Of a stretch of DNA of 64,000 nt, positions 25,098 through 35,005 are shown piece by piece. The translations under genes and the position numbers were made by a program. Numbering within the stretch: the first letter of the stretch is position 1; each line of letters opens with the position of its first letter. Source of the DNA: Pseudofrankia saprophytica (GTDB lineage: Bacteria > Actinomycetota > Actinomycetes > Frankiales > Frankiaceae); NCBI RefSeq assembly GCF_000235425.2, contig NZ_KI912266.1:7370720-7434719 (forward strand), in the 5' to 3' direction. Below the pieces are notes generated by a model. That model did no database searches, was not told the DNA's origin, and saw only the letters and a list, made by a program, of their open reading frames with translations.

Positions 25098-26722
25098 GAG
25101 TCTGCCCTCCTGAGAAGGAACGCGCCGCCGGGCGCGCCGCCGCCGGTGGAGACGACCGCGGTGCGGGCGTCGGCGACCTGGCGGGGGCCGGCCTCATGGC
25201 GCAGTTGGGTGATCGCCTCGTACAGGAATCCGAAGCCGTGCAGCCGCCCCTCGGAGAGCTGGCCGCCGTGCGGGTTGAGCGGCAGGTCGCCGTCCAGGGC
25301 GATCCGCTGGCCCTTGTCCAGCCAGTCCTGCGCCTCGCCGAAGCCGCAGAAGCCCAGCCCCTCGAGCCAGGAGATCGCGTTGAAGGTGAAGCCGTCGTAC
25401 AGGCAGGCGAGGTCGACGTCGGCGGGGGTCAGGTCGGTACGGGTCCACAGGTGCGCGGCCGGGCCGAGCACCACTGGTTCGTGCGTCATCGTGCCCTGGT
25501 CCCAGGAGACGCGTTCGTTGATCTGCGTGCCGACGGCCTCGACCTTGATGGCCGTCTTGGGCAGGTCCGAAGCGGCGTCGGCGGCCGAGACGATGACGGC
25601 GACGGAACCGTCGCATGGGATGTCGCAGTCGTACAGGCCGAACGGCGTCGAGACGAGGCGGGCCGACATGTAGTCGTCCATGGTCATCGGGGCCCGGTAG
25701 ATCGCGTCCGGGTTGCGGGCGGCGTTCGCCCGGCCGTTGAGCGCGATCGCGGCGAGCATCTCCCGGGAGGCGCCGTAGCGGTGCATGTACTGGCTCGCCT
25801 GCATGGCGATCCAGCTGGCCGCCGAGATGGCGCCGAAGGGGTGGCGCCACTCGGTGTTCAGGCCGGTGGCCCGGCCGGGCATCCCGCCGAGGCGCAGCTC
25901 GCGGTAGGTGGACTCCCATACGGTCCGGAAGCACAGCACGTGCCGGCACAGGCCAGCCGACACCGCGAGCATCGCCTGTACGACCGCGCCCGTCTGACCG
26001 GGCAGGTCGCCGCCGCCGTTGAACCAGGTCGGGCGCAGGCGCAGCGCCTCCTCCACGGAGGTGACACCGCCCTCGCTCATGCCCATGCCGACCGTGCCGG
26101 GATAGGTCGACAGGCCGTCGATGTCCTCGGGGGTGAGCCCCGCGTCCGCGATCGCCTTCAGGCACGCGTCGGTCGTCAGCGACAGCGGGTCGACCATGAG
26201 CCGGCGCCCGATCCTCGAGCGGCCGATGCCGGAGAGGACCACGTCGTGCTCGAAGCGCCGGGGCGACAACGGCGCGCGCGGGGCGGGCAGGTTCGGCTCA
26301 CCGACGCGGTCCCGGGTCTCGTCGGGCTCGCCGGTCGGCTCGAACAGCGGCAGCCAGACGTCCTCACGCTGCTCGAAGGTGACCTGGACCCGCTGGCCGA
26401 CGTGCACCTCGGCCGGCTCGCAGCCGACGATGTTGGTCGTCAGGCGGACGTCGTCGCTCTCCTCGATCGCGACCACGGCGACCACGTACGGCGGCTTCAT
26501 GTCGGGCAGCCACTGCTGGACGTTGACGGTGTAGCCGACGACGCTGGCCCGGCCCGACACCTCCTTCGGCGAGACGGCGCTGCCGCGGCAGGTGGGGCAG
26601 ACCGGGACCGGGGGGTGCACGAGCGTGCCGCAGTCGTCGCAGCCCTGGATGCGCAGGATGCCATCGGCGCCGGACTTCCAGAACCACTCGCTCGCCGGGA
26701 TCAGCGCGGGGAGAGGCGGCAT
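25094..26722 (-). CDS. DUF35 (zinc ribbon/OB-fold) - thiolase-like (Ltp2-type) fusion protein
   Basis: A 542-residue fusion. Residues about 1-150 are a DUF35 unit: zinc-ribbon cysteines in CDDCGTLVHPPVPVCPTCRG (28-47), then an OB fold. Residues about 160-542 are a thiolase-superfamily domain of the lipid-transfer-protein type (GIGRSRIGRR, LCFRTVWEST, CLYDGFTFNAISWLEGLGFCG, HGGQLSEGRLHG). The canonical thiolase Cys, His and Cys triad is not evident. In steroid side-chain catabolism Ltp2 is a retro-aldolase that works only with the DUF35 domain of ChsH2, so this fused chain is a plausible self-contained aldolase. The ATG 26722 follows AAGGAG. Separate homologous genes occur at 58370 and 59560. 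Confidence 0.87.
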   Translation of the reverse strand: MPPLPALIPASEWFWKSGADGILRIQGCDDCGTLVHPPVPVCPTCRGSAVSPKEVSGRASVVGYTVNVQQWLPDMKPPYVVAVVAIEESDDVRLTTNIVGCEPAEVHVGQRVQVTFEQREDVWLPLFEPTGEPDETRDRVGEPNLPAPRAPLSPRRFEHDVVLSGIGRSRIGRRLMVDPLSLTTDACLKAIADAGLTPEDIDGLSTYPGTVGMGMSEGGVTSVEEALRLRPTWFNGGGDLPGQTGAVVQAMLAVSAGLCRHVLCFRTVWESTYRELRLGGMPGRATGLNTEWRHPFGAISAASWIAMQASQYMHRYGASREMLAAIALNGRANAARNPDAIYRAPMTMDDYMSARLVSTPFGLYDCDIPCDGSVAVIVSAADAASDLPKTAIKVEAVGTQINERVSWDQGTMTHEPVVLGPAAHLWTRTDLTPADVDLACLYDGFTFNAISWLEGLGFCGFGEAQDWLDKGQRIALDGDLPLNPHGGQLSEGRLHGFGFLYEAITQLRHEAGPRQVADARTAVVSTGGGAPGGAFLLRRADS

Positions 26723-26827
26723 CGCAGCTCCTTGTCGACCATGGGACCGCCGGCAGCGGGCGCCGGCAGGCCACCGCGTCGTGGCGTGGGGGTGACGGGC
26801 GTACAGGATGACAGGCCTGCACCGTGG

Positions 26828-26852
26828 GTGGTACCACGTGGTTGTTACCACG
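26828..26852. promoter_or_regulatory. Array of GTGGT/ACCAC half-sites
   Basis: GTGGTACCAC (26828-26837) and CGTGGT-TGTT-ACCACG (26837-26852) place four alternating half-sites in 25 bp, about 105 bp upstream of the minus-strand fusion gene and next to a motif B copy. It looks like a second operator in the same promoter region. Confidence 0.5.
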
Positions 26853-26855
26853 TTT

Positions 26856-26871
26856 TCAACATCGACGTCGA
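26856..26871. promoter_or_regulatory. Motif B operator candidate, copy 1
   Basis: Read on the minus strand this is TCGACGTCGATGTTGA, agreeing with TTGACGTCGAYGTCAA at 13 of 16 positions. It lies in the gap between the divergent DUF35-thiolase gene (26722) and TetR gene (27110), the expected place for an autoregulated TetR operator. Otherwise the 387-bp gap holds only the GTGGT array. Confidence 0.6.
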
Positions 26872-27109
26872 AACAAGAGGCTGGGCCTACGGCGCTGACC
26901 TGGGCACCACCAGGCGCGACAACATCGCCAGCTCCGATGACCACACGTAGACTGCAACCGGTTCTCGTTGACCGCCGATGCCGACAGCTGGTGTTGATCC
27001 CCGACCGCCGACCTCGACCGCTGGCATGGCGGCCGACGGGAGGCGCCACTACCACCGGCCGTGCCGGCCGACCCGCCGGTCGACGCGGTGGGAGAATGAG
27101 GAGCGGGCA

Positions 27110-27778
27110 TTGACGTCGGCAACGCCGGTTGACCGCGACAAGGCGACCGGGCCGCGCTCACGCAAGGGCGCCGCCACCAGGGCCAGGCTTCTCGGGGCGG
27201 CCAAGGAGGTGTTCGAGGAGGACGGCTTCCTCGAGGCGCGAATCTCCGACATCGCCGAGCGCGCCGGCCTGTCGCACGGCTCCTTCTACCACTACTTCGA
27301 CTCCAAGGAGCAGATCTTCCGCGAGGTCGCCATGGCCCTCTCCGACCTGCTGAACGCCCCGCTCAGCACGGTGATCTTCGATCCGTCCTCCACCGCGTCC
27401 CCGCAGGACCGCATCCGCGCCGGCAACCGCCGGTTCCTGGAGTACTACCGGCAGGAAGCCAGGATCATCGGCGTCATCGAGCAGGTCTGCCGGCACGACA
27501 CGCACCTCAACATGATGCGTTTCGAGCACCAGCAGCGCGACCGGGAGCGCATCTCGAGCTCCATCGCGCAACTGCAGCGAAAAGGCTGGGTCGACCCCAC
27601 CATCAATCCGAAGATCGCCGCCTCGGCGCTCGGCGCGATGGTTACCCGATTCGCCGAGATGTGGCTCGTCCAGGGGCTTTTCAAGCCCGATTTCGACGAC
27701 GGCGTCGAGCAGTTGACGCAGCTTTTCCTGAACGCGCTGGACCTGCGCGGCGGGCCGACGGACGCGGACGACGCCTAA
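27110..27778 (+). CDS. TetR-family transcriptional regulator
   Basis: A 222-residue TetR protein. The start is taken as TTG 27110 because GAGGAG lies 8 nt upstream; an in-frame ATG at 26978 would add an unlikely basic tail. The helix-turn-helix is ARISDIAERAGLSHGSFYHYFDSKEQIF at about residues 43-70, and the C-terminal ligand domain has FARMW-like FAEMWLVQGLFKPDF near 184. It is divergent from the DUF35-thiolase/DapB-like operon and sits within the motif B cluster (26856 to 40199). It is therefore the best candidate for the motif B regulator, with acyl-CoA as a probable inducer (inference). Confidence 0.9.
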   Translation: MTSATPVDRDKATGPRSRKGAATRARLLGAAKEVFEEDGFLEARISDIAERAGLSHGSFYHYFDSKEQIFREVAMALSDLLNAPLSTVIFDPSSTASPQDRIRAGNRRFLEYYRQEARIIGVIEQVCRHDTHLNMMRFEHQQRDRERISSSIAQLQRKGWVDPTINPKIAASALGAMVTRFAEMWLVQGLFKPDFDDGVEQLTQLFLNALDLRGGPTDADDA

Positions 27779-28158
27779 TAGCCTCGGCGGCTGACGCTGA
27801 CGCTGACGGACGGCGGCCGACCGATGACGGCGGGCAGTCAGTAGCCGGTAGCCGGCGCCCGGCGGCCCCCATCGCCGCTGGACACGGTCACCACCTGGCG
27901 TCGCCGAGAGGTCTCTCCCCGTGGTCCGGCCGATCCGCGGACCCGCCGCCTCGCCGGCTCGCGGACCCGACGACCACTGGACCTGGCGCGCGGACCGACG
28001 CCGTCGGCTCGGAACATCGCGCGGCGGCCCGCCGAACAATTCCGACTCTGACGTCAACGTCGTACAATTACGCTGCTCCGCCAACGTCCCGCAAAGTCAG
28101 GTCTTGAGCGACGAGGCGGGGCGAAACTGGCGACCTCGACATCGAAGGTGGGCACACA
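27779..28158. other. Intergenic region holding motif B copy 2, no gene
   Basis: A CTGACG triplet repeat (27791-27808) and a doubled TAGCCGG stand near the TetR stop. No frame looks coding. The only clear signal is the motif B copy at 28048-28063, about 96 bp before the SDR start. Confidence 0.5.
28048..28063. promoter_or_regulatory. Motif B operator candidate, copy 2
   Basis: CTGACGTCAACGTCGT agrees with TTGACGTCGAYGTCAA at 12 of 16 positions. It is followed by the AT-rich ACAATTA, which may be part of the promoter for the SDR at 28159. Confidence 0.5.
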
Positions 28159-28938
28159 ATGCGAACGGTTGTGGTCGGCGCCTCCAGTGGGTTAGGACGT
28201 GCCATCGGCGTCGCCCTCGCCCAGCGCGGCCAGCAGGTCGCGCTGCTCGCCCGGCGCAAGGACCGGCTGGACGATGCGGTCGCGGAGGCCGGGCCCGGAG
28301 CGGTCGCGGTCTCCTGTGACGTCACGGACCAGACGTCCGTCAAGGCGGCGATCGAGGAGGCCGCGGCCGCGCTCGGCGGCATCGACTCGGTCGTCTACGC
28401 CACCGGCATCGGCGTCCTGCGGCGGCTGGTCGACCACGACACCGCCGACTGGCACCACGTGTTCGACACCAACGTCATCGGCGCGGCCCACATCACCGCC
28501 GCGGCGATCCCGTACCTGACGGAGACGAAGGGCGTCGTCGCCTACCTGTCGTCCATCGCCGGCTCGATCACCGAGCCGTGGCCAGGGCTCGGCTCGTACG
28601 CGGTCAGCAAGGCCGCGCTGGACAAGCTGATCGAGGCCTACCGGGTCGAGTACCCGACCATCGGCTTCACCCGGGTCACGGTCGGCAACTGCGTCGGCGG
28701 CGAGGGCGGCTCCAGCACCGAGTTCCCGTTCAGCTGGGACCCGCAGCTCGCCGGCGCGGTGCACCCGCTCTGGTTCCAGCGGGACTACGTGAACGCGGAC
28801 TTCGTCCAGATCGAGGACCTGATCAACGTGGTGCACACCGTCGTCAGCAGCGGCGCCGCGCTCAAGTCGGTCGTCGTCGACGCGCGCCGCTCGCAGCCGC
28901 TCCCGATACACGTGCCCGCCCAGCCCGAGAGCTCCTGA
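28159..28938 (+). CDS. Short-chain dehydrogenase/reductase, paralogue of 21636-22376
   Basis: A 259-residue SDR with VVGASSGLGRAIG at residues 4-16, the YLSSIAGSI strand, and catalytic YAVSKAALDKL. It shares long stretches with the SDR at 21636, including VALLARR, CDVTD, AAIEEAAA.LGGID and GFTRV.VG.C.GGEG. It is a single-gene unit: motif B in its upstream region and a 19-bp stem terminator after its stop. The closest P450 paralogue lies at 33313. The substrate is probably a hydroxylated or acyl-CoA intermediate, not identifiable from sequence. Confidence 0.9.
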   Translation: MRTVVVGASSGLGRAIGVALAQRGQQVALLARRKDRLDDAVAEAGPGAVAVSCDVTDQTSVKAAIEEAAAALGGIDSVVYATGIGVLRRLVDHDTADWHHVFDTNVIGAAHITAAAIPYLTETKGVVAYLSSIAGSITEPWPGLGSYAVSKAALDKLIEAYRVEYPTIGFTRVTVGNCVGGEGGSSTEFPFSWDPQLAGAVHPLWFQRDYVNADFVQIEDLINVVHTVVSSGAALKSVVVDARRSQPLPIHVPAQPESS

Positions 28939-28960
28939 GTCCCCGGCGCTCAGAACACCG

Positions 28961-29003
28961 CACGCGAACGGCCGCCAGGTTGAACCTGGCGGCCGTTCGC
29001 GTG
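28961..29003. terminator. Bidirectional terminator hairpin, 19-bp perfect stem
   Basis: 28961-28979 and 28985-29003 are perfect complements around TTGAA. It separates the convergent SDR (plus) and thiolase (minus) genes. Confidence 0.85.
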
Positions 29004-29028
29004 TCCTGGCCCACGGGGGCGGCCAGGG

Positions 29029-30207
<1,179 letters not shown>

Positions 30208-30300
30208 GTCAACAGCGCTCCTTCTCAGGCATGGCGGAACGGGGGCCCACAGCGTCGGGTCAGGTTGGCGTGCGGCGGTGTGGGCCCATGCTTAGAAATT

Positions 30301-30316
30301 TTGACGTCGATGTCAA
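30301..30316. promoter_or_regulatory. Motif B operator candidate, copy 3 (best match)
   Basis: TTGACGTCGATGTCAA is a near-perfect palindrome and was used to define the motif. It lies 94 bp upstream of the thiolase start at 30207, in the only gap that separates the thiolase from the thioesterase gene. Confidence 0.7.
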
Positions 30317-30323
30317 GACTTGC

Positions 30324-31187
30324 TCAGAGGCGGTGGCCGCCGCCCGGCGACGGCGCCATCGGACGGATCATGCTGTCCTGTACGAACGAGGCCACCAGCC
30401 CGCCGTCCGCCCGGAAGACGTCGCCACGGCCGTAGCCACGGCCCCGCCCGGCGTAGGGGCTGCGCTGCGCGAGCAGCAGCCAGTCGTCGGCGGGTACCGG
30501 CTCGTGGAACGTGATCGTGTGCGACAGCACGCTGGTCGAGATCGTGCGATGCGACTGCGCCTGCCCGACGCCGGGGTGCGGCCGCATGGCCGTCCCGATG
30601 AGAAAGCCGTCCGTGACGAACGCGAGCAGCGCCTGGCTGGACAGCGCGTCGCCCGGGGCGCCCGGCCAGCGCGTCCAGACGTCCAGCTCCGCCGGGCCGA
30701 CAGCCTCCGGGTCGCTGATGTCGACGTCGCCGACGACCCGCACCTGCCAGGCGCCCGGCTCGCCGGACGAGACTTCCCCGTGGCCGGCGCCGACGGCCTC
30801 CCCCGGTTTCGGCGGCTCGTGCGCCGGCGCGGCGTCGGCGTGCCGGATGAAGTCGGGGTCGTCCGCCGAGAGCAGGACCAACGACTGGGCGATGACCTTG
30901 CCACCCTGGCTGATGCTCACCCCGCTGCTGGCCATGCTGCGCCCGGAGTGCAGGCGCGTCACGGCGACGTCGAGCGGGGTGTCCGGCCGGCCGGCGCGGG
31001 CGAAGACCGTGTGCAGGGTCTTGACCGTCTTTCCGTCCTGGCCGGCGAGCGCGGCCGCGATCGACTGGGCGAGCAGCTGCCCGCCGAAGACGACCGGGTT
31101 GGGTGAGGCGATGCTGCTCGCGGTGTAGCGGTCCTCGCCCGCCGGCTCTAACGCCAGCGAGCCGAGGACCGCGTCGACGGTGAACAC
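30324..31187 (-). CDS. Acyl-CoA thioesterase II (TesB-like, double hotdog)
   Basis: A 287-residue TesB-type thioesterase from GTG 31187. The first hotdog contains VFGGQLLAQSIAAAL (residues about 33-47) and TLHTVFARAGRPDTPL. The second contains RTISTSVLSHTITFHEPVPADDWLLLAQRSPYAGRGRGYGRGDVFRADGGLVAS near 221-275. It hydrolyses acyl-CoA to free acid and CoA, perhaps to prevent CoA trapping during catabolism. It starts 7 bp after the stop of the SDR gene at 31195-31971, clearly the same operon. Confidence 0.92.
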   Translation of the reverse strand: MFTVDAVLGSLALEPAGEDRYTASSIASPNPVVFGGQLLAQSIAAALAGQDGKTVKTLHTVFARAGRPDTPLDVAVTRLHSGRSMASSGVSISQGGKVIAQSLVLLSADDPDFIRHADAAPAHEPPKPGEAVGAGHGEVSSGEPGAWQVRVVGDVDISDPEAVGPAELDVWTRWPGAPGDALSSQALLAFVTDGFLIGTAMRPHPGVGQAQSHRTISTSVLSHTITFHEPVPADDWLLLAQRSPYAGRGRGYGRGDVFRADGGLVASFVQDSMIRPMAPSPGGGHRL

Positions 31188-31194
31188 GTACCGC

Positions 31195-31971
31195 CTACTT
31201 GGGTGGGAAGCGCAGCGCGCCGTCGAGCCGGATGTTCTCGCCGTTGAGGTACGGGTTGCGGGCGATGGACTCGACCAGCAGCGCGAACTCCTCCGGGCGG
31301 CCGAGCCGCTTCGGGAACTGGATGTCCTTGGTCAGCGCCTCCAGCATCTCCGGACGCACGCCCAGCATCTTCGGGGTGCCCATGGTGCCGGGGGCGATGG
31401 CGCACACCCGGACGCCGATCGGCGCGAGGTCGCGTGCCATCGGCAGCGTCATGCCGAGGATGGCGGCCTTGGCCGAGCCGTAGGAGATCTGGCCGGTCTG
31501 GCCCTCCAGGCCGGCGAGCGAGCCGACGTTGACGATCACGCCGCGCTGGCCCGACTCGTCCGGCTCGTTGTCGGCGAAGGCGCCCGCGGTGACCAGACGG
31601 CTCATGTTGAAGGTGCCGGTCGCGTTCATCGCCAGCGTCTCGATGAACGCCGCCTTGTCGTGGGGCTTGTTGCCCCGGCCGACGGTGCGCCCGCCGCCGA
31701 CGCCGCCGCCGGCGACGTTCACGAGCAGCGACACGACGCCGAGCGCCTTGCCGGCCTCGATCGCGGCCTGCACGTCCTCGTCGACCGTCGTGTCGCCGCC
31801 GACGGCGGTGGCCTGTCCCTCGTCGAACTCCTTGGCGACCGCCTCCGCGGCGTCACCGAACTTGTCGAAGATCACGACCTTCATGCCAAGGCCGACGAGG
31901 TGGCGCACCGTCGCCGCGCCGAGACCGCCGCCACCGCCGGTCACGATCGCCACGCGTCCGTTCAGGTCCAC
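31195..31971 (-). CDS. 3-hydroxyacyl-CoA dehydrogenase type-2-like SDR
   Basis: A 258-residue SDR from GTG 31971 behind GAAGGG. TGGGGGLG is at about residues 11-18, the NVAGGG motif near 89, and the catalytic SYGSAKAAI near 160-168. The tail RNPYLNGENIRLDGALRFPPK is characteristic of the HSD17B10/type-2 3-hydroxyacyl-CoA dehydrogenase group. It would oxidise a 3-hydroxyacyl-CoA for the thiolase downstream. It is divergent from the LLM gene at 32163; a motif B copy lies in the shared gap. Confidence 0.9.
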   Translation of the reverse strand: MDLNGRVAIVTGGGGGLGAATVRHLVGLGMKVVIFDKFGDAAEAVAKEFDEGQATAVGGDTTVDEDVQAAIEAGKALGVVSLLVNVAGGGVGGGRTVGRGNKPHDKAAFIETLAMNATGTFNMSRLVTAGAFADNEPDESGQRGVIVNVGSLAGLEGQTGQISYGSAKAAILGMTLPMARDLAPIGVRVCAIAPGTMGTPKMLGVRPEMLEALTKDIQFPKRLGRPEEFALLVESIARNPYLNGENIRLDGALRFPPK

Positions 31972-32079
31972 GTTTCCAACCCTTCTAGGGAGCCAAGGGA
32001 TGCCCGAAGAGGATCTTCCTTCGCGCACCCTGCGGCCACTGTCTCCGGAATTTGTTCTTTGCTCGACCCACAGACATTA

Positions 32080-32095
32080 CTGACGCCGACGTCAA
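32080..32095. promoter_or_regulatory. Motif B operator candidate, copy 4, overlapping a promoter
   Basis: CTGACGCCGACGTCAA agrees with the motif at 14 of 16 positions. It sits in the divergent gap between the SDR (31971) and LLM (32163) genes. A TACACT -10 box (32102-32107) reading rightward lies so that motif B covers its -35 position, as expected of a repressor site. Confidence 0.65.
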
Positions 32096-32162
32096 TGTTG
32101 GTACACTCACGCCCCGTGACGGCCGGCGGATGTGACGTCCGCCACAGATGGGGAGCAACCAC

Positions 32163-33149
32163 ATGGCGATCTTCACAATGCGGTTCGACTTCCGCAACCC
32201 GGCCATCGCCGGGACATCCATGGCCGAGCGCTATGAGGCCGCGTTAGAGATGGCGGCGTGGGCCGACCGGCTGGGCTTCCACAGCGTAGGCCTCTCCGAG
32301 CATCATGGCGCCGACGACGGGTACCTGCCCAGCCCACTGACCATGGCGGCCGCCGTCGCCGCCAGGACCAGCAGGTTGAAGATCATGATCGCGGCGCTGA
32401 TCGCGCCGTTCCACGACCCGCTGCGCCTCGCCGAGGACACCGCCGTCCTCGACCACCTCTCCAGGGGGCGGCTCGAGCTGGTGCTCGGCGGCGGCTACGT
32501 GCCCGCCGAGTTCGAGATGTTCGACGTCTCGCCCAAGGAGCGCGCCAGGCGGGTCACCGAGGTCATCCACACCCTGCGCCAGGCCTGGACCGGTGAGCCG
32601 TTCGAGTACCGCGGCCGCACGGTGCGGGTCACGCCGGCCGCCCTCTCTCCCGGCGGACCGACGATCACCATGGGCGGCAGTTCCGAGGGCGCGGCCCGGC
32701 GCGCGGCGCGCCTCGACATCGGCTTCACCCCGACCGACGCCGCCACCTGGGACCACTACCGCGACGAGCTGGTCACGCTCGGCCGCCCCGACCCGGGCCC
32801 CCGCCTCGGCGGCCGCACCGGCGCCTTCTTCCACCTGGCGCGGGACGTCGACGCCGGCTGGGAGCGGATCGCGCCGCACGCGCTGCACGAGTCGAACGCC
32901 TATGGCGCCTGGCTCACGTCCGGCGGCAGCGGCACCGCGACCGGCGTCTACGCCTCGGCCGAGTCGACCGAGGCGCTGCGGGCGACCGGCCAGTACCGGG
33001 TACTCACCCCGGCCCAGCTCGCCGAGGACCTGCGCGCGCAGGGCCCGTTCGCACTGTGCGTCGTCAATCCACTGATGGGCGGCATCCCGCCGGAGGTCGC
33101 CTGGGAGAGCTTGCGGCTGTTGGAGACCGAGGTCATCCCTAAGCTCTGA
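32163..33149 (+). CDS. LLM-class F420-dependent oxidoreductase
   Basis: A 328-residue luciferase-like enzyme starting MAIFTMRFDFRNPA at ATG 32163 after GGGGAGC. Family landmarks: GLSEHHGADDGYLPSP at about residues 43-58, FHDPLRLAEDTAVLDHLSRGRLELVLGGGYVPAEFEMF near 82-119, and GPTITMGGSSEGAARRAARLDIGFTPT near 165-190. It heads a plus-strand run with the P450 at 33313 (164 bp further on). Motif B overlaps its promoter, placing it in the same putative regulon as the thiolase genes. Substrate unknown. Confidence 0.9.
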   Translation: MAIFTMRFDFRNPAIAGTSMAERYEAALEMAAWADRLGFHSVGLSEHHGADDGYLPSPLTMAAAVAARTSRLKIMIAALIAPFHDPLRLAEDTAVLDHLSRGRLELVLGGGYVPAEFEMFDVSPKERARRVTEVIHTLRQAWTGEPFEYRGRTVRVTPAALSPGGPTITMGGSSEGAARRAARLDIGFTPTDAATWDHYRDELVTLGRPDPGPRLGGRTGAFFHLARDVDAGWERIAPHALHESNAYGAWLTSGGSGTATGVYASAESTEALRATGQYRVLTPAQLAEDLRAQGPFALCVVNPLMGGIPPEVAWESLRLLETEVIPKL

Positions 33150-33312
33150 GGATGCGGCACTCTGTGCCATAGTGGTGTGGAGGGCGCTCCTCAGGGCAGT
33201 TCCGGCGCGCACCGGCCTGCCCTGGCCGATGGCCACTCGCCGACACCTGCCGGACGGCGGCCGCGTCGCCACGGGGCGCGCCGCCGTCAGCCGAATCCGG
33301 TTTGTCTCCCGA

Positions 33313-34512
33313 ATGAAGGTCGCGGACGTGACGGAACTGTACTGGGACCCGTACGACACGGTGATCGACACCAACCCGTATCCGGTGTGGCACCGGATGC
33401 GCGACGAGGTGCCGGTGTACCACAACGAGAAGTTCGGTTTCTACGCCCTGTCCCGGTTCAAGGACGTCGACGACGCGAGCCTCGACCCGGCGACCTTCAG
33501 CTCCGCCTACGGCACGGTGCTCGAGATCATGGGCGACCAGCCCTACGACAACGGCATGATCATCTTCACGGACCCGCCGTCGCACACGATGATGCGCGTG
33601 CTGGTGTCCCGCGGCTTCACCCCGCGCCGGATCGCCGCGCTGGAGAGCCACATCCGCACGCTGTGCGCCCAGCTGCTCGACGAGCGGGTCGGCAGCGGCG
33701 GCTTCGACTTCGTCCAGGACTTCTCCGCGATCCTGCCCTCGATGGTCATCTCCGAGCTGATCGGCGTCGACCCGGCGGACCGCGAGGACGTCCGGAAGCT
33801 GATCGACACCACCTTCTACATCGACCCGGAGAAGGGGATGGTCAACGACATCTCCTTCGGGGCCCAGATCAAGCTGCACGAGATCTTCAGCGAGACGATC
33901 GAGGCCCGCCGCAAGGCGCCGCGCGATGACGTCATGACGGCGCTGACCGAGGCCGAGATCAAGACCGCCGACGGCACCCGCAAGCTGACCACCAAAGAGG
34001 CGACCGACTTCACCAACCTGCTCGTCTCCGCCGGCACCGAGACCGTCGCCCGCCTCCTCGGCTGGGCCTGCGCGCTGCTCGCCGAGCACCCCGACCAGCG
34101 CGCCGCGCTCGTCGCGGACCCGACGCTGCTCTCCGGCGCCGTCGAGGAGACGCTGCGGTACGAGGCCCCCTCCCCCGTGCAGGGCCGCACGACCACCCGC
34201 GAGCTGGAGATGCACGGGGTCACGATCCCGACGCATTCCAAGGTGCTGCTGCTGACCGCCGCGGCCAACCGGGACGAGCGCAAGTACCCCGACGCCGACA
34301 CCTACGACATCCGGCGCAAGTTCGACAGCCACGTGAGCTTCGGGCACGGCCCGCACTTCTGCCTCGGCGCCTCGCTCGCGCGGATGGAGGGCCGGGTCGC
34401 GCTGGAGGAGGTCCTGAAGCGGTTCCCGACCTGGGAGATCGACCACGACAACGTGCACCGGCTGCACACCAGCACCGTGCGCGGCTACGAGAAGCTGCCG
34501 ATCCTGCTCTGA
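33313..34512 (+). CDS. Cytochrome P450, paralogue of 22514-23713
   Basis: A 399-residue P450. The start at ATG 33313 gives the same N terminus as its paralogue (VADVTELYWDPYDTVIDT); a GTG 15 bp on, preceded by GAAGG, is possible. The I-helix is SAGTETVARLLG, the ExxR is EETLRYEAPSPVQGR, and the heme loop is FGHGPHFCLG with Cys350. Like its paralogue it has no ferredoxin neighbour. Linked to the LLM gene upstream and convergent to a cupin gene. It may hydroxylate the same class of molecule as the enzyme at 22514. Confidence 0.92.
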   Translation: MKVADVTELYWDPYDTVIDTNPYPVWHRMRDEVPVYHNEKFGFYALSRFKDVDDASLDPATFSSAYGTVLEIMGDQPYDNGMIIFTDPPSHTMMRVLVSRGFTPRRIAALESHIRTLCAQLLDERVGSGGFDFVQDFSAILPSMVISELIGVDPADREDVRKLIDTTFYIDPEKGMVNDISFGAQIKLHEIFSETIEARRKAPRDDVMTALTEAEIKTADGTRKLTTKEATDFTNLLVSAGTETVARLLGWACALLAEHPDQRAALVADPTLLSGAVEETLRYEAPSPVQGRTTTRELEMHGVTIPTHSKVLLLTAAANRDERKYPDADTYDIRRKFDSHVSFGHGPHFCLGASLARMEGRVALEEVLKRFPTWEIDHDNVHRLHTSTVRGYEKLPILL

Positions 34513-34530
34513 GCCCCGCCAGGCGCGGCT

Positions 34531-34560
34531 GGTGGGCGGACCGTCTCGGGCTCGCCCACC
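34531..34560. terminator. Possible bidirectional terminator
   Basis: GGTGGGCG (34531-34538) and CGCCCACC (34553-34560) form an 8-bp stem with a 14-nt loop between the convergent P450 and cupin genes. Weak on its own; location is its main support. Confidence 0.4.
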
Positions 34561-34618
34561 GGCACCGCCGCCCCCCGACCCCGCCGCTCGTCAGCGTTGC
34601 CGAGCGGCGGCCCGGGGA

Positions 34619-35005
34619 TCAGTCGGTTCCCGCGGGCTCCTCGCCCCGCGACGGTGGCGGCGCGGTGGCCACGCGGTCGGCACGGGTGCTGGGCGCGCTG
34701 ATCACGAGAAACCGGACGTCGCCCGGCCCGCGGTTGAAGATCTGGTGAGGCATTCCGGGAGGTATCTCGACACCCCTGCCCGGGGCCAGCGCCACCTCGC
34801 CGTCGGCCGTTCGCATGACCGCCTCGCCTTCGAGCACGTAGAAGAACTGGCGCGCCTCGGCGTGGACATGCCATTCCTCCCCCGCGCCCGCCGGGACGCG
34901 CTCCTCCACGACGGACAGGCCAGGCTGGTCGACGAGGCGCCACCCGTCCGACACCTCGCCCCATACGTGGTGCGGGGCGCTGAGACGATCGACTGGCTCG
35001 GGCAT
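34619..35005 (-). CDS. Small cupin-domain protein
   Basis: A 128-residue single-domain cupin from ATG 35005 (a longer frame exists upstream without support). The first cupin motif is EEWHVHAEARQFFYVLEGEAVM at about residues 43-64 (His, His, Glu metal ligands) and the second is PPGMPHQIFNRGPGDVRFLVI at about 82-102. Such proteins bind a divalent metal and serve as isomerases, dioxygenases or sensors. It is divergent from the DUF35 gene at 35133, which has motif B in its promoter region, but there is no further hint of function. Confidence 0.82.
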   Translation of the reverse strand: MPEPVDRLSAPHHVWGEVSDGWRLVDQPGLSVVEERVPAGAGEEWHVHAEARQFFYVLEGEAVMRTADGEVALAPGRGVEIPPGMPHQIFNRGPGDVRFLVISAPSTRADRVATAPPPSRGEEPAGTD

